Shown here: positions 24,497-31,393 of the stretch, piece by piece
Position numbering within the stretch: the first letter of the stretch is position 1
Layout: each line of letters opens with the position of its first letter
Assembly: GCA_002423585.1 (NCBI GenBank)
Contig: DIWS01000015.1
Location: 1-64,000 of the forward strand
Reading direction: 5' to 3'
Origin: Actinobacteria bacterium UBA6100
GTDB taxonomy: Bacteria; Actinomycetota; Coriobacteriia; Anaerosomatales; Anaerosomataceae
DNA length: 64,000 bases
Program-made: the position numbers and the translations under genes
The notes under the pieces: generated by a model
Told to the model about the DNA's origin: nothing
What the model saw: the letters and a program-made list of their open reading frames with translations, nothing else
Databases searched by the model: none

Positions 24497-24536
24497 GGGC
24501 AATGATAGCCGAAGGGGGAGGAGGGCGCATCAGGTG

Positions 24537-24917
24537 CTAGTGCGCGCGGAACGCCTCCTCGGCACGGATCTCAACGGCGCGGTTGGTCGCGTCGACGAAG
24601 ACGGCGCGGGGCTTCCAGGTGCGGGCCTCGGTGTCATCGAGCTCAACGAACGATGCGATGATCACGAGATCGCCGGTGCTCACAAGGTGGGCGGCCGCGC
24701 CGTTCACGCAGATGGCGCCGCTGCCGCGTGGCGCGGCGATGGCGTAGGTGGTGAGGCGCTCGGCGTTGGTGACGTCCCAGATGTGGACGGCCTCGCCGGG
24801 CAGGATGTTCGCGGCCACGAGCAGGTCTTCGTCGATCGAGACGCTACCCTCGTAGTCCACGTTCGCTTCGGTGACGACGGCGCGATGGATCTTGCCGCCG
24901 AGCATGGTGCGCTTCAT
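24537..24917 (-). CDS. panD: Aspartate 1-decarboxylase
   Basis: A 126-residue PanD, which decarboxylates L-aspartate to beta-alanine for pantothenate and CoA synthesis. The proenzyme self-cleaves at Gly24-Ser25, visible as YEGSVSIDEDLL, to make the pyruvoyl cofactor; numbering is identical to the E. coli enzyme. Other family blocks are KIHRAVVTEA and PRGSGAICVNGAAAHL. An extended -10 (TGCTACAAT, core 24987-24982) lies about 65 nt upstream of ATG. No other pantothenate gene is in the window. Confidence 0.96.
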   Translation of the reverse strand: MKRTMLGGKIHRAVVTEANVDYEGSVSIDEDLLVAANILPGEAVHIWDVTNAERLTTYAIAAPRGSGAICVNGAAAHLVSTGDLVIIASFVELDDTEARTWKPRAVFVDATNRAVEIRAEEAFRAH

Positions 24918-25127
24918 CTCGTGCTCCCCCGGGTACACGCCGCCTGTGCGGTCGCGTCTCGATGCGGGCCCTAGGTGCGGGATTGTAGCACGGGAGAATC
25001 ATGAAGTGCCCGGGAATCGACCTCGCGTGTCTTCACAAGGTACCGCGGACGCGGTGTGAGCGGTGGGGTCTTGCCCGTACAGCCCCTGATCGTTCGATCG
25101 CCGCGTCCGCACCTCGGATCGCGCGGT

Positions 25128-25301
25128 CTAGTGGTGGGTGGCCAGCTTCCCGTGGTGGGCCGAGTGGAGGTGGATCTCCTCACGCACTTCCTCTTCGAGG
25201 CCGTAGATGCTCTCGAAGAGCCCGAACAGGATGTAGCCCAGAGCAACGAGTCCGGATGTTCCGACCAGAACCGCCATGACGGCCACGATGATGTCAGTCA
25301 T
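25128..25301 (-). CDS. Small single-helix membrane protein, His-rich C-terminus
   Basis: A 57-residue protein: a hydrophobic helix (about 4-27, IIVAVMAVLVGTSGLVALGYILFG), an acidic segment (EEEVREEIHL) and a histidine-rich end (HSAHHGKLATHH). AAAGGAGG lies 8 nt before ATG, a strong ribosome site that supports translation. The His-rich tail may bind metal. It stands alone between panD and purB; I do not recognise it. Confidence 0.6.
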   Translation of the reverse strand: MTDIIVAVMAVLVGTSGLVALGYILFGLFESIYGLEEEVREEIHLHSAHHGKLATHH

Positions 25302-25438
25302 CGTCTCCGCCTCCTTTCGACCGGGTCCGATGTGCGCTATTCGCATATTCTTGGACCCAAACTGAGTATTTCATACCCCTTCAGGTTGCGTTCATAACGG
25401 GTAATCTTTCTGAGCCTCACGCGAGCCTGTGCACCCTC

Positions 25439-25447
25439 TGCCATAAT
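25439..25447 (+). promoter_or_regulatory. Extended -10 element upstream of purB
   Basis: TGCCATAAT (25439-25447), an extended -10 form, 38 nt before the purB ATG. No good -35 is visible, which is compatible with an extended -10 promoter. Confidence 0.45.
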
Positions 25448-25485
25448 GGGCGCGTGACGACGCCACGCCACGCGAAAGGGCAGCC

Positions 25486-26826
25486 ATGATCGAGCGCTAC
25501 ACCCGTCCCGAGATGGGCGCCATCTGGGATCTCGAGAACAAGTTCGAGATCTGGAAGCGGATCGAGGTCCTCGCGTGTGAGGCGCAATCCACCCTCGGCG
25601 TGATACCCGCAGACGACGTGGCGGTCATCTCCGAACGCGCGGCCTTCGAGGTGGAACGCATAAACGAGCTCGAGGCCACGCTCAACCATGACGTGATCGC
25701 GTTCCTCACCAACATGGCCGAGCACATCGACGCCGGCTACGGCGAGAACGACCCCAAGCCCTCGCGCTGGGTGCACTACGGCATGACCTCCAGCGACCTC
25801 GGCGACACCGCGCTGTGCTACCAGATGACGCAGGCGCAGGACATCATCATCGAGGACGTACGCCGGCTTGGCCGCATCTGCCAGCGCCGTGCTGCTGAGT
25901 TCTCCGACACCCTCTGCGTGGGCCGCACGCACGGCATCCATGCCGAGCCGATGTACTTCGGCATGAAGTGGGCTGCGTGGGCGCAGGCGCTCAAGCGCGC
26001 CGAGAGCCGGCTCATCGCCACGCGCCAGTACTCGTGCGCGTGGGGCGCGATCTCGGGCGCGGTGGGCAGCTACTCCAACATCGACCCGTTCGTTGAGAGC
26101 TACGTCTGCGAGAGGCTCGGCCTCACACCGGACCCGGCGTCCACGCAGGTGATCGCCCGCGACCGGCACGCGCACGTGCTCGCGGTGCTCGCCACCGTGG
26201 CCGCCACCGCCGAGTGGATCGCCACCGAGATCCGAGCGTTGCAGAAGAGCGACACCATCGAGGCCGAGGAGCCGTTCGCTGTGGGCCAGAAGGGCTCGAG
26301 CGCGATGCCGCACAAGCGCAACCCGATCACCGCCGAGCGCGTGTGCGGCCTGGCGCGCGTGGTGAAGGCCAACGCGCAGGTGGGCTTCGACAACGTGGCG
26401 CTGTGGCACGAGCGCGACATCTCGCACTCATCCGCCGAGCGTGTGGTGCTTGCCGACAGCTTCATCGCAACCGACTACCTGCTCGCCAAACTCGAGTGGA
26501 TCCTCGACGGCCTCGTGGTGTACCCGGAGGTCATGCGCGCCAATCTCGAGAAGACGCGTGGCCTCATCTACTCGAGCCGCGTGCTGCTCGAGCTCGTGGA
26601 CACCGGGATGAAGCGCGAGGACGCGTACCTCGTGGTGCAGCGCAACGCCATGGCCGTGTGGGACGACATCCAGCACGCGCGGGACGGGCTTACCTATCGG
26701 CAGCGGCTCGAGGCGGACGCCGAGTGCGTGCTGAGCGCAGCACAGCTCGACGCGATCTTCGATCCGCACGCGTTCCTCGCGAGGGCAGGCGTGGTGTTCG
26801 AGCGGGCGAAGGGGCTGGAGTTCTAA
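25486..26826 (+). CDS. purB: Adenylosuccinate lyase
   Basis: A 446-residue PurB of the fumarase/aspartase superfamily. It cleaves SAICAR and adenylosuccinate, both giving fumarate, in purine synthesis. Visible family blocks are MTSSDLGDTALCYQ, the catalytic histidine region GRTHGIHAEP, and the signature loop GSSAMPHKRNPITAE. AAAGGG precedes ATG at suitable distance. It is separate from the main purine cluster at 56-63.7 kb. A hairpin at 26844-26864 follows. Confidence 0.97.
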   Translation: MIERYTRPEMGAIWDLENKFEIWKRIEVLACEAQSTLGVIPADDVAVISERAAFEVERINELEATLNHDVIAFLTNMAEHIDAGYGENDPKPSRWVHYGMTSSDLGDTALCYQMTQAQDIIIEDVRRLGRICQRRAAEFSDTLCVGRTHGIHAEPMYFGMKWAAWAQALKRAESRLIATRQYSCAWGAISGAVGSYSNIDPFVESYVCERLGLTPDPASTQVIARDRHAHVLAVLATVAATAEWIATEIRALQKSDTIEAEEPFAVGQKGSSAMPHKRNPITAERVCGLARVVKANAQVGFDNVALWHERDISHSSAERVVLADSFIATDYLLAKLEWILDGLVVYPEVMRANLEKTRGLIYSSRVLLELVDTGMKREDAYLVVQRNAMAVWDDIQHARDGLTYRQRLEADAECVLSAAQLDAIFDPHAFLARAGVVFERAKGLEF

Positions 26827-26843
26827 GTTCCGCCGCCGCCCGT

Positions 26844-26864
26844 CGCCCGTCCTGTCGGACGGCG
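26844..26864 (+). terminator. Hairpin after purB
   Basis: CGCCCGTCC (26844-26852), a TGTC loop, then GGACGGCG (26857-26864). It makes an 8-bp stem with one bulge, 18 nt after the purB stop. No T-run follows, so termination strength is uncertain. Confidence 0.4.
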
Positions 26865-26902
26865 CACACTCATCTGGCAGACGGCTCTCAATACGCGCAC
26901 GG

Positions 26903-26925
26903 GGTACTCCGATAGCAGGAGTACC
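26903..26925. repeat. Perfect 8-bp inverted repeat upstream of an unknown gene
   Basis: GGTACTCC (26903-26910), 7-nt loop GATAGCA, GGAGTACC (26918-26925). It ends 30 nt before the next start codon and could be an operator or a leader hairpin. Confidence 0.5.
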
Positions 26926-26955
26926 ACGATTCCCGTCCGCCGAGCCGAGGACATC

Positions 26956-27636
26956 ATGCGCGCCGTCGAGCCGATGCTCACCGAGATCCGTTCCGACTAC
27001 CGGAGCGAACCTGACCTCACCCGCGTGGTGCTCAATGCCACGTCATGGTTCGAGGCGAGCCTTGCAATGGGCCTTCTGTCCGAGGCGATGCCGGCACGTA
27101 CGCTCGTGAAGTTCGCGAACCTGCGTGAGGCTATCAAGGAACTCCCGCGCTGCCCGCTCCCGATGCGGATCGACTTCGAGGGTCTCGCACGCACGTGGAG
27201 CCTCGAGCGGGACGGCATGGCGTGGGCCAGGCGATTCGACCACTCGGCAGGCGAATACTCCATCGCACTGCTCGGCGAGGGCAACTACGTGTACGACATC
27301 GTGATCCGCATCGACGGTCGCACGCTGATGCTGATGCCGGACAATGCGACCGAGGACTTCATCAACCCGGGTGCGATCGATCTCATGATGGAGCGACCGG
27401 ACATCTTCGGCAGCGTCATCGACCTCACTCAGGCGATGGGGCTGCCCTTCTACCCGATGTTCTACATGTCGCTCGAGGACTGGCGGCACGAGTACGCCAC
27501 CGCGGTCTTCAGCGAGATCATCGAGGACTTCGACCGTTTCCGTGAGCCGATGACCGTGTCGCAGGGGCCCGAGCTGAAGCCAAAGCACAGGCGCGCGCGG
27601 TCACGCAAGAAGAAGACGGCGCGTACGGCGGCGTAG
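26956..27636 (+). CDS. Conserved-looking hypothetical protein with basic tail
   Basis: A 226-residue soluble protein with no family I recognise. It looks like a globular alpha/beta domain (RIDFEGLARTWSLERDGMAWARRFD, then GNYVYDIVIRIDGRTLMLMP, then FYPMFYMSLEDWRHEYATAVF). It ends in a strongly basic tail (KPKHRRARSRKKKTARTAA) that could contact nucleic acid. The ATG has a weak CGAGG site. A perfect inverted repeat lies in the 130-nt leader after purB. Codon use looks like the neighbours. Confidence 0.65.
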   Translation: MRAVEPMLTEIRSDYRSEPDLTRVVLNATSWFEASLAMGLLSEAMPARTLVKFANLREAIKELPRCPLPMRIDFEGLARTWSLERDGMAWARRFDHSAGEYSIALLGEGNYVYDIVIRIDGRTLMLMPDNATEDFINPGAIDLMMERPDIFGSVIDLTQAMGLPFYPMFYMSLEDWRHEYATAVFSEIIEDFDRFREPMTVSQGPELKPKHRRARSRKKKTARTAA

Positions 27637-27704
27637 GGCAGGTTCCCAGGCGGCGCTCGCTGCCATCCCGATTGCGCTTAACACCGACAGCATCCACTGG
27701 TGTG

Positions 27705-27733
27705 TTGACTTATCGGCATGAGGCATATATGCT
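27705..27733 (+). promoter_or_regulatory. Promoter of the NrtR-like gene with operator-like palindrome
   Basis: TTGACT (27705-27710), 17-nt spacer, TATGCT (27728-27733). The perfect palindrome GCATATATGC (27723-27732) covers the -10, and CTTATC/GATAAG half-sites at 27709-27714 and 27741-27746 bracket it. This layout suggests repression, probably by the NrtR-like product itself. Confidence 0.6.
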
Positions 27734-27757
27734 ACGTGCAGATAAGGGAGGCGCACC

Positions 27758-28480
27758 ATGAGCACAGCATCTGAAGACCGCGAGTTCCTCGAGACCTACG
27801 ACCCTGCCGAGTTTGACCGGCCGTCAGTTGCGGTGGACGTGGCGCTGCTCACCGTGTCCGACGGCGTGCTGCGGGTGCTGGTCGTCGAGCGCGAGGAGGC
27901 GCCGCAGGCGGGGCGGTGGAGTCTGCCCGGCACGTTCGTGGGCATGGCCGAATCGCTCGAAGACGCCGCTCGGCGCGCGCTGGCCACCAAGGCGCATGTG
28001 GCCGACGTGTTCCTCGAGCAGCTCTACACGTTCGGCGCGCCAGACCGCGATCCGCGCACCCGCGTCCTGAGCGTCGCGTACTACGCGCTGGTGGACGCGG
28101 GCCGGCTGTCGAGCGCCGAGCTGCGCCGCGTGCGCGTCCCGTGGGAGGGCGAGGAGGGCGGTCCGGTCGAGGTCGTGGCCGCAGACGGCGAGGCGCTCCC
28201 CCTCGCGTTCGACCATGCGGAGATCCTCGGCATGGCGGTCAAGCGGCTTCGCGGCAAGCTCGACTACACGCCCATCGGCTTCCAGCTCCTGCCCGAGCGC
28301 TTCACGCTTCGGCAGCTGCAAGACGTGCACGAGACGATCCTCGGCCGGCCGCTCAACAAAGACTCGTTCCGGCGCCGCATGCTGGCGTCAGGCCAACTTG
28401 AGGCCACCGGCGAGCGAGAGGACGAGGTCGAGCATCGGCCGGCGGAGCTCTTCTGTTTCACACACCGGTCGGCACTCTAG
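27758..28480 (+). CDS. NrtR-type regulator: Nudix-like domain plus winged helix
   Basis: 240 residues with the NrtR architecture: an N-terminal Nudix fold (about 20-150) and a C-terminal winged helix (about 170-230, FTLRQLQDVHETILGRPLNKDSFRRRML). NrtR proteins are ADP-ribose-sensing repressors of NAD metabolism genes. The Nudix box is degenerate: GTFVGMAESLEDAARRALATKAHV lacks the REUXEE glutamates, so hydrolase activity is unlikely and a sensor role is expected. It precedes an SPFH and an NAD-kinase-like gene. A palindrome covers its own -10. Confidence 0.88.
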   Translation: MSTASEDREFLETYDPAEFDRPSVAVDVALLTVSDGVLRVLVVEREEAPQAGRWSLPGTFVGMAESLEDAARRALATKAHVADVFLEQLYTFGAPDRDPRTRVLSVAYYALVDAGRLSSAELRRVRVPWEGEEGGPVEVVAADGEALPLAFDHAEILGMAVKRLRGKLDYTPIGFQLLPERFTLRQLQDVHETILGRPLNKDSFRRRMLASGQLEATGEREDEVEHRPAELFCFTHRSAL

Positions 28481-28493
28481 CGAGCACACCACC

Positions 28494-28519
28494 GCCGGCG
28501 GCGATCAGGCGCCGCTGGC
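28494..28519 (+). terminator. Hairpin between NrtR-like and SPFH genes
   Basis: GCCGGCGGC (28494-28502), 8-nt loop, GCCGCTGGC (28511-28519), one mismatch. It starts 14 nt after the regulator's stop and may attenuate read-through into the SPFH gene. The evidence is only the fold. Confidence 0.35.
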
Positions 28520-28561
28520 TTCGGCGACCCGCACGGGCCGCCTCGAGGAGAGGAGCGGACG

Positions 28562-29611
28562 ATGGCAGAGATACGGCACTTCCCCGGCGTGAGGCATCTT
28601 CGGGCCGAGCCGTCGATGCATGTGGTGCGGTATCGCAACGGCGCTGCGGTGGGCAGCGGGCGCGGCCTCGCGTTCTGGTTCCGGCCGCTGTCGGCGGCCG
28701 TGGCGGAGATCCCGATGGACGACCGCGAGCTCACCATGCAGATCCGCGGCATCACGCTCGACTTCCAGGAGGTCTACGCCCAGGGCGTGGTGACCTGGCG
28801 CGTGGCCGATGCCGACGCACTCGCCTCGCGCGTGGACTTCCACATCGACCTGGTGAAGGGCCGCTGGGCGAGCGAGCCGCTCGAGCAGGTCTCGGGACTC
28901 CTCACGCGCATGGGTCAGGAGATCGCCCTTGCATGGATCGCCGAGCGTCCGCTCGAGGCGGTGCTCGCCGATGGCGTGGGTGCGCTGCGCACCCGCATCG
29001 CGCAGGCGCTCGCAGCCGAGAAGAGCCTCGGCGAGATGGGGCTCAGCGTCGTCACCGTGCGCATGGCCTCGGTGCGCCCCACTCCCGACGTGGAGAAGGC
29101 GCTCCAGACCCCGGTCCGCGAGGCCATCCAGCAGGACTCCGACCAGGCGCTCTTCCAGCGTCGCGCGCTCGCCGTGGAGAAGGAGCGCGCGATCGCCGAG
29201 GCCGAGCTGCAGAACCGTATCGAGCTCTCGAAGCGCGAGGAGCAGCTCCTCGGCCAGCAGGGGGCCAACGCGAGGCTGCAGGCGCGTGAGGAAGCGGACG
29301 CGATGCGGATCCGCATGGAGGCCGACGCGGAGCGCACCGGGATCAGCGCGCGGGCCGAAGCGGAGCGGGTGCGGGTGAGCGCCGAGGCCGAAGCCGAGGG
29401 GCTCCGGCTGGTGGAGCTGGCGCGCGCCGAGACCGAGCAGGCGATGATGGACGTCTACCGCGACCTGCCCGCCGAGGTCATGCGCGGGCTGGCGGCGCGC
29501 GAGTTCGCCGGCAAGCTGCAGCGGATCGAGCACCTCAACATCGCGCCGGACATGCTCGGCCAGCTCGTGGGCGACTTCCTCGGCGCGGCGACCGGGCGGC
29601 TGGAGGCGTGA
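28562..29611 (+). CDS. SPFH/Band 7 domain protein
   Basis: A 349-residue SPFH (stomatin/prohibitin/flotillin/HflK) protein. The Band-7 domain is about 20-180. It is followed by a long charged helix (about 190-300) with flotillin-like Ala/Glu repeats (REEADAMRIRMEADAERT, AEAERVRVSAEAEAEGLRL) that would form a coiled coil. Unlike typical members it has no clear N-terminal membrane helix; only the moderately hydrophobic GRGLAFWFRP is present. GGAGAGGAG precedes ATG. It lies between the NrtR-like regulator and the NAD-kinase-like gene, 3 nt from the latter. Confidence 0.88.
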   Translation: MAEIRHFPGVRHLRAEPSMHVVRYRNGAAVGSGRGLAFWFRPLSAAVAEIPMDDRELTMQIRGITLDFQEVYAQGVVTWRVADADALASRVDFHIDLVKGRWASEPLEQVSGLLTRMGQEIALAWIAERPLEAVLADGVGALRTRIAQALAAEKSLGEMGLSVVTVRMASVRPTPDVEKALQTPVREAIQQDSDQALFQRRALAVEKERAIAEAELQNRIELSKREEQLLGQQGANARLQAREEADAMRIRMEADAERTGISARAEAERVRVSAEAEAEGLRLVELARAETEQAMMDVYRDLPAEVMRGLAAREFAGKLQRIEHLNIAPDMLGQLVGDFLGAATGRLEA

Positions 29612-29614
29612 GTC

Positions 29615-30508
29615 ATGAGCGCCTCGCCGAGAGTCGTGCTCATCACGCGGCCGACGCCGTACGAGATGCTGCTGGCGCGACACGCCACGCGGGAGCAGGC
29701 GCGGTTCTTCCTCGAGATGCGTGGGCAGACGATCGAAGCGCTCGAGCGCGAGCACGAGCGCTTCGACGCTGCCCGCCGGGGTGTGCTGGGCGCGGTGCCC
29801 TCGGCATGGCGCTCCGCACGGGTGGGTCGTGACGATCTGGACCGCTTCCTGTTCGAGCCCGAGGACGTCGTGGTGGCGCTCGGCCCGGACGGGCTCGTGG
29901 CGAACGTGGCGAAGTACCTCGCGGGTCAGGTGGTGATCGGACTCAACCCGGAGCCGGAGGCGTATGCGGGCATCCTCGTGCGGCATGATCCGGCCGATGC
30001 CCGGGAGTTGCTCGCAGCCGCCGTCGAACCCGATGCGCCGGTCGACGCGCGCACCCTCGCCGAGTGCCGCCTCGACGACGGCCAGCGGCTACTCGCCCTC
30101 AACGAGGTGTTCGTCGGCCACGCATCGCATCAGACCGCGCGGTACCGGCTCGACGTGGGCGGCACCAGCGAGCGGCAGATGTCGAGTGGGATGATCGTCA
30201 CCACCGGCACCGGCGCAACCGGCTGGGCGTCGTCGATCTGCCGCGGTCTCACGCATCCGCCGGGGCTGCCCGCGCCCGCCGAACCTGCACTCGCCTTCCT
30301 CGTGCGGGAACCGTTCGCGAGCCCCACCACGGGCGTGGGCCTCGATGCGGGAGTGCTCGCGGACAGCGATGCGCTGGCGGTGACCTCGGAGATGGACGCA
30401 GACGGCGTGATCTTCGGAGACGGCATCGAGGCCGATCGCATCGTCTTCGGCTACGGCATGCGTGCCGAGGTGCGCGTGGCCGAGCAGCGGCTGCGTCTGC
30501 TCGCGTAG
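29615..30508 (+). CDS. NAD kinase-like protein
   Basis: A 297-residue protein of the ATP-NAD/diacylglycerol kinase superfamily. The second domain has the family blocks ALNEVFVGHASHQTARY and SSGMIVTTGTGATGWASS. The nucleotide motif normally GGDG reads GPDG (VVALGPDGLVANVAKYL). Canonical PpnK has GGDGT followed by more helices, so activity or substrate may differ. The N-terminus carries a charged helical insert (HATREQARFFLEMRGQTIEALEREHERF). It is translationally close to the SPFH gene (3 nt). Confidence 0.8.
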   Translation: MSASPRVVLITRPTPYEMLLARHATREQARFFLEMRGQTIEALEREHERFDAARRGVLGAVPSAWRSARVGRDDLDRFLFEPEDVVVALGPDGLVANVAKYLAGQVVIGLNPEPEAYAGILVRHDPADARELLAAAVEPDAPVDARTLAECRLDDGQRLLALNEVFVGHASHQTARYRLDVGGTSERQMSSGMIVTTGTGATGWASSICRGLTHPPGLPAPAEPALAFLVREPFASPTTGVGLDAGVLADSDALAVTSEMDADGVIFGDGIEADRIVFGYGMRAEVRVAEQRLRLLA

Positions 30509-30570
30509 CTGCAGCGCAGGGCACCGCGCTACGCGAGCCGGATGCCTCGCATCCCTCGTTGCTCTGTGTT

Positions 30571-30596
30571 CTACATTTTTGTAGGATATTCTACGG
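30571..30596. promoter_or_regulatory. CTAC/GTAG half-sites before the toxin-antitoxin genes
   Basis: CTACA-TTTT-TGTAG (30571-30584) is an inverted repeat, and a third half-site TTCTAC follows at 30589-30594. All lie within the 36 nt before the antitoxin start, in an AT-rich patch containing a -10-like GATATT (30585-30590). The arrangement fits autoregulation by the ribbon-helix-helix antitoxin. Confidence 0.5.
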
Positions 30597-30605
30597 AGGT
30601 GGGAT

Positions 30606-30881
30606 ATGGCCGACTACATCCAGATATCTGCGCAGATCAGCGAGGCCACGCGCGCGCGGCTCGACCTGTACTCCCGCGAGACGGGTCTCAAGAAGGGCCG
30701 GCTGATCGAGGACGCGCTCGAAGCGCATCTCGACGCGCTCGATGAGGTACCCGCCGAGTACCTGATCCCGCACCGCGTGGTGGTGGATGCGGCGACGTGG
30801 GAGCGAATCGTGGCGGAGATCGACCGTCCGGCCGAGCCCACCCCGGTGCTTCGCGAGATCATGCGCGTCGATGCAGATTAG
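30606..30881 (+). CDS. Ribbon-helix-helix antitoxin of a GNAT toxin pair
   Basis: A 91-residue protein. Its N-terminal half (YIQISAQISEATRARLDLYS, then GLKKGRLIEDALEAHLDAL) fits a ribbon-helix-helix DNA-binding fold. The C-terminal half would neutralise the toxin (EVPAEYLIPHRVVVDAATWERIV, then PTPVLREIM). It overlaps the GNAT gene by 11 nt, and half-sites for autoregulation precede it. The gene order antitoxin-toxin and the overlap are typical of TacAT-like modules. Confidence 0.82.
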   Translation: MADYIQISAQISEATRARLDLYSRETGLKKGRLIEDALEAHLDALDEVPAEYLIPHRVVVDAATWERIVAEIDRPAEPTPVLREIMRVDAD

Positions 30882-31386
30882 GTCGCTCGAGCGCTCGGAC
30901 GTGCGCCAGGGCTTTCGCTGCGGCGCGCCGCCGCTCGACCTGTTCCTCGAGCGCTACGCCTGGCAGAACGAGGCCCGCTACCGGCTCGGAGTCACGTATG
31001 TGACCGTCGACGATTCCGCGCGTCGCGTCGTTGGCTACTTCACGCTCGCGGCTGCGTCGGTGAGCAGCGATGAGTCACCCGTGCGAGCGCCAACCGGGTA
31101 CGCGGAGGTGCCGTGTATCCGCATCGGTCGGCTGGCGGTCGACGAGCGTGTACAGGGTATGGGCCTCGGCACTGAGCTTGTGCGCGCGGCGCTCGTGATC
31201 GCTCTCGCCGAGTCGGAGCGCGTGGGCTGCGCGGGTGTGGTAGTCGATGCCTTGCCCGAGGCGGTCGGCTTCTACGAGCGCTTCGGGTTTCGTTCGATGG
31301 GGGTGCGGGCGGGCGCCGGGGCGGCACGCCCTCGACGCATGCTCATGTGGCTCGGGATGGAGACGATCCGCGTCGCCGCGGAGTAG
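30871..31386 (+). CDS. GNAT-family toxin (TacT-like)
   Basis: A 171-residue GNAT protein. TacT-class toxins acetylate aminoacyl-tRNA and so halt translation. Visible: an N-terminal FRCGAPPLDLFLERYAWQNEAR block common to this class, the acetyl-CoA loop RLAVDERVQGMGLGTELV, and the catalytic-type tyrosine in AVGFYERFGFRSM. The ATG lies inside the antitoxin gene, 11 nt before its stop. The end converges on the CopB-type ATPase gene. The aminoacyl-tRNA target cannot be predicted. Confidence 0.85.
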   Translation: MQIRSLERSDVRQGFRCGAPPLDLFLERYAWQNEARYRLGVTYVTVDDSARRVVGYFTLAAASVSSDESPVRAPTGYAEVPCIRIGRLAVDERVQGMGLGTELVRAALVIALAESERVGCAGVVVDALPEAVGFYERFGFRSMGVRAGAGAARPRRMLMWLGMETIRVAAE

Positions 31387-31393
31387 GATCCTG

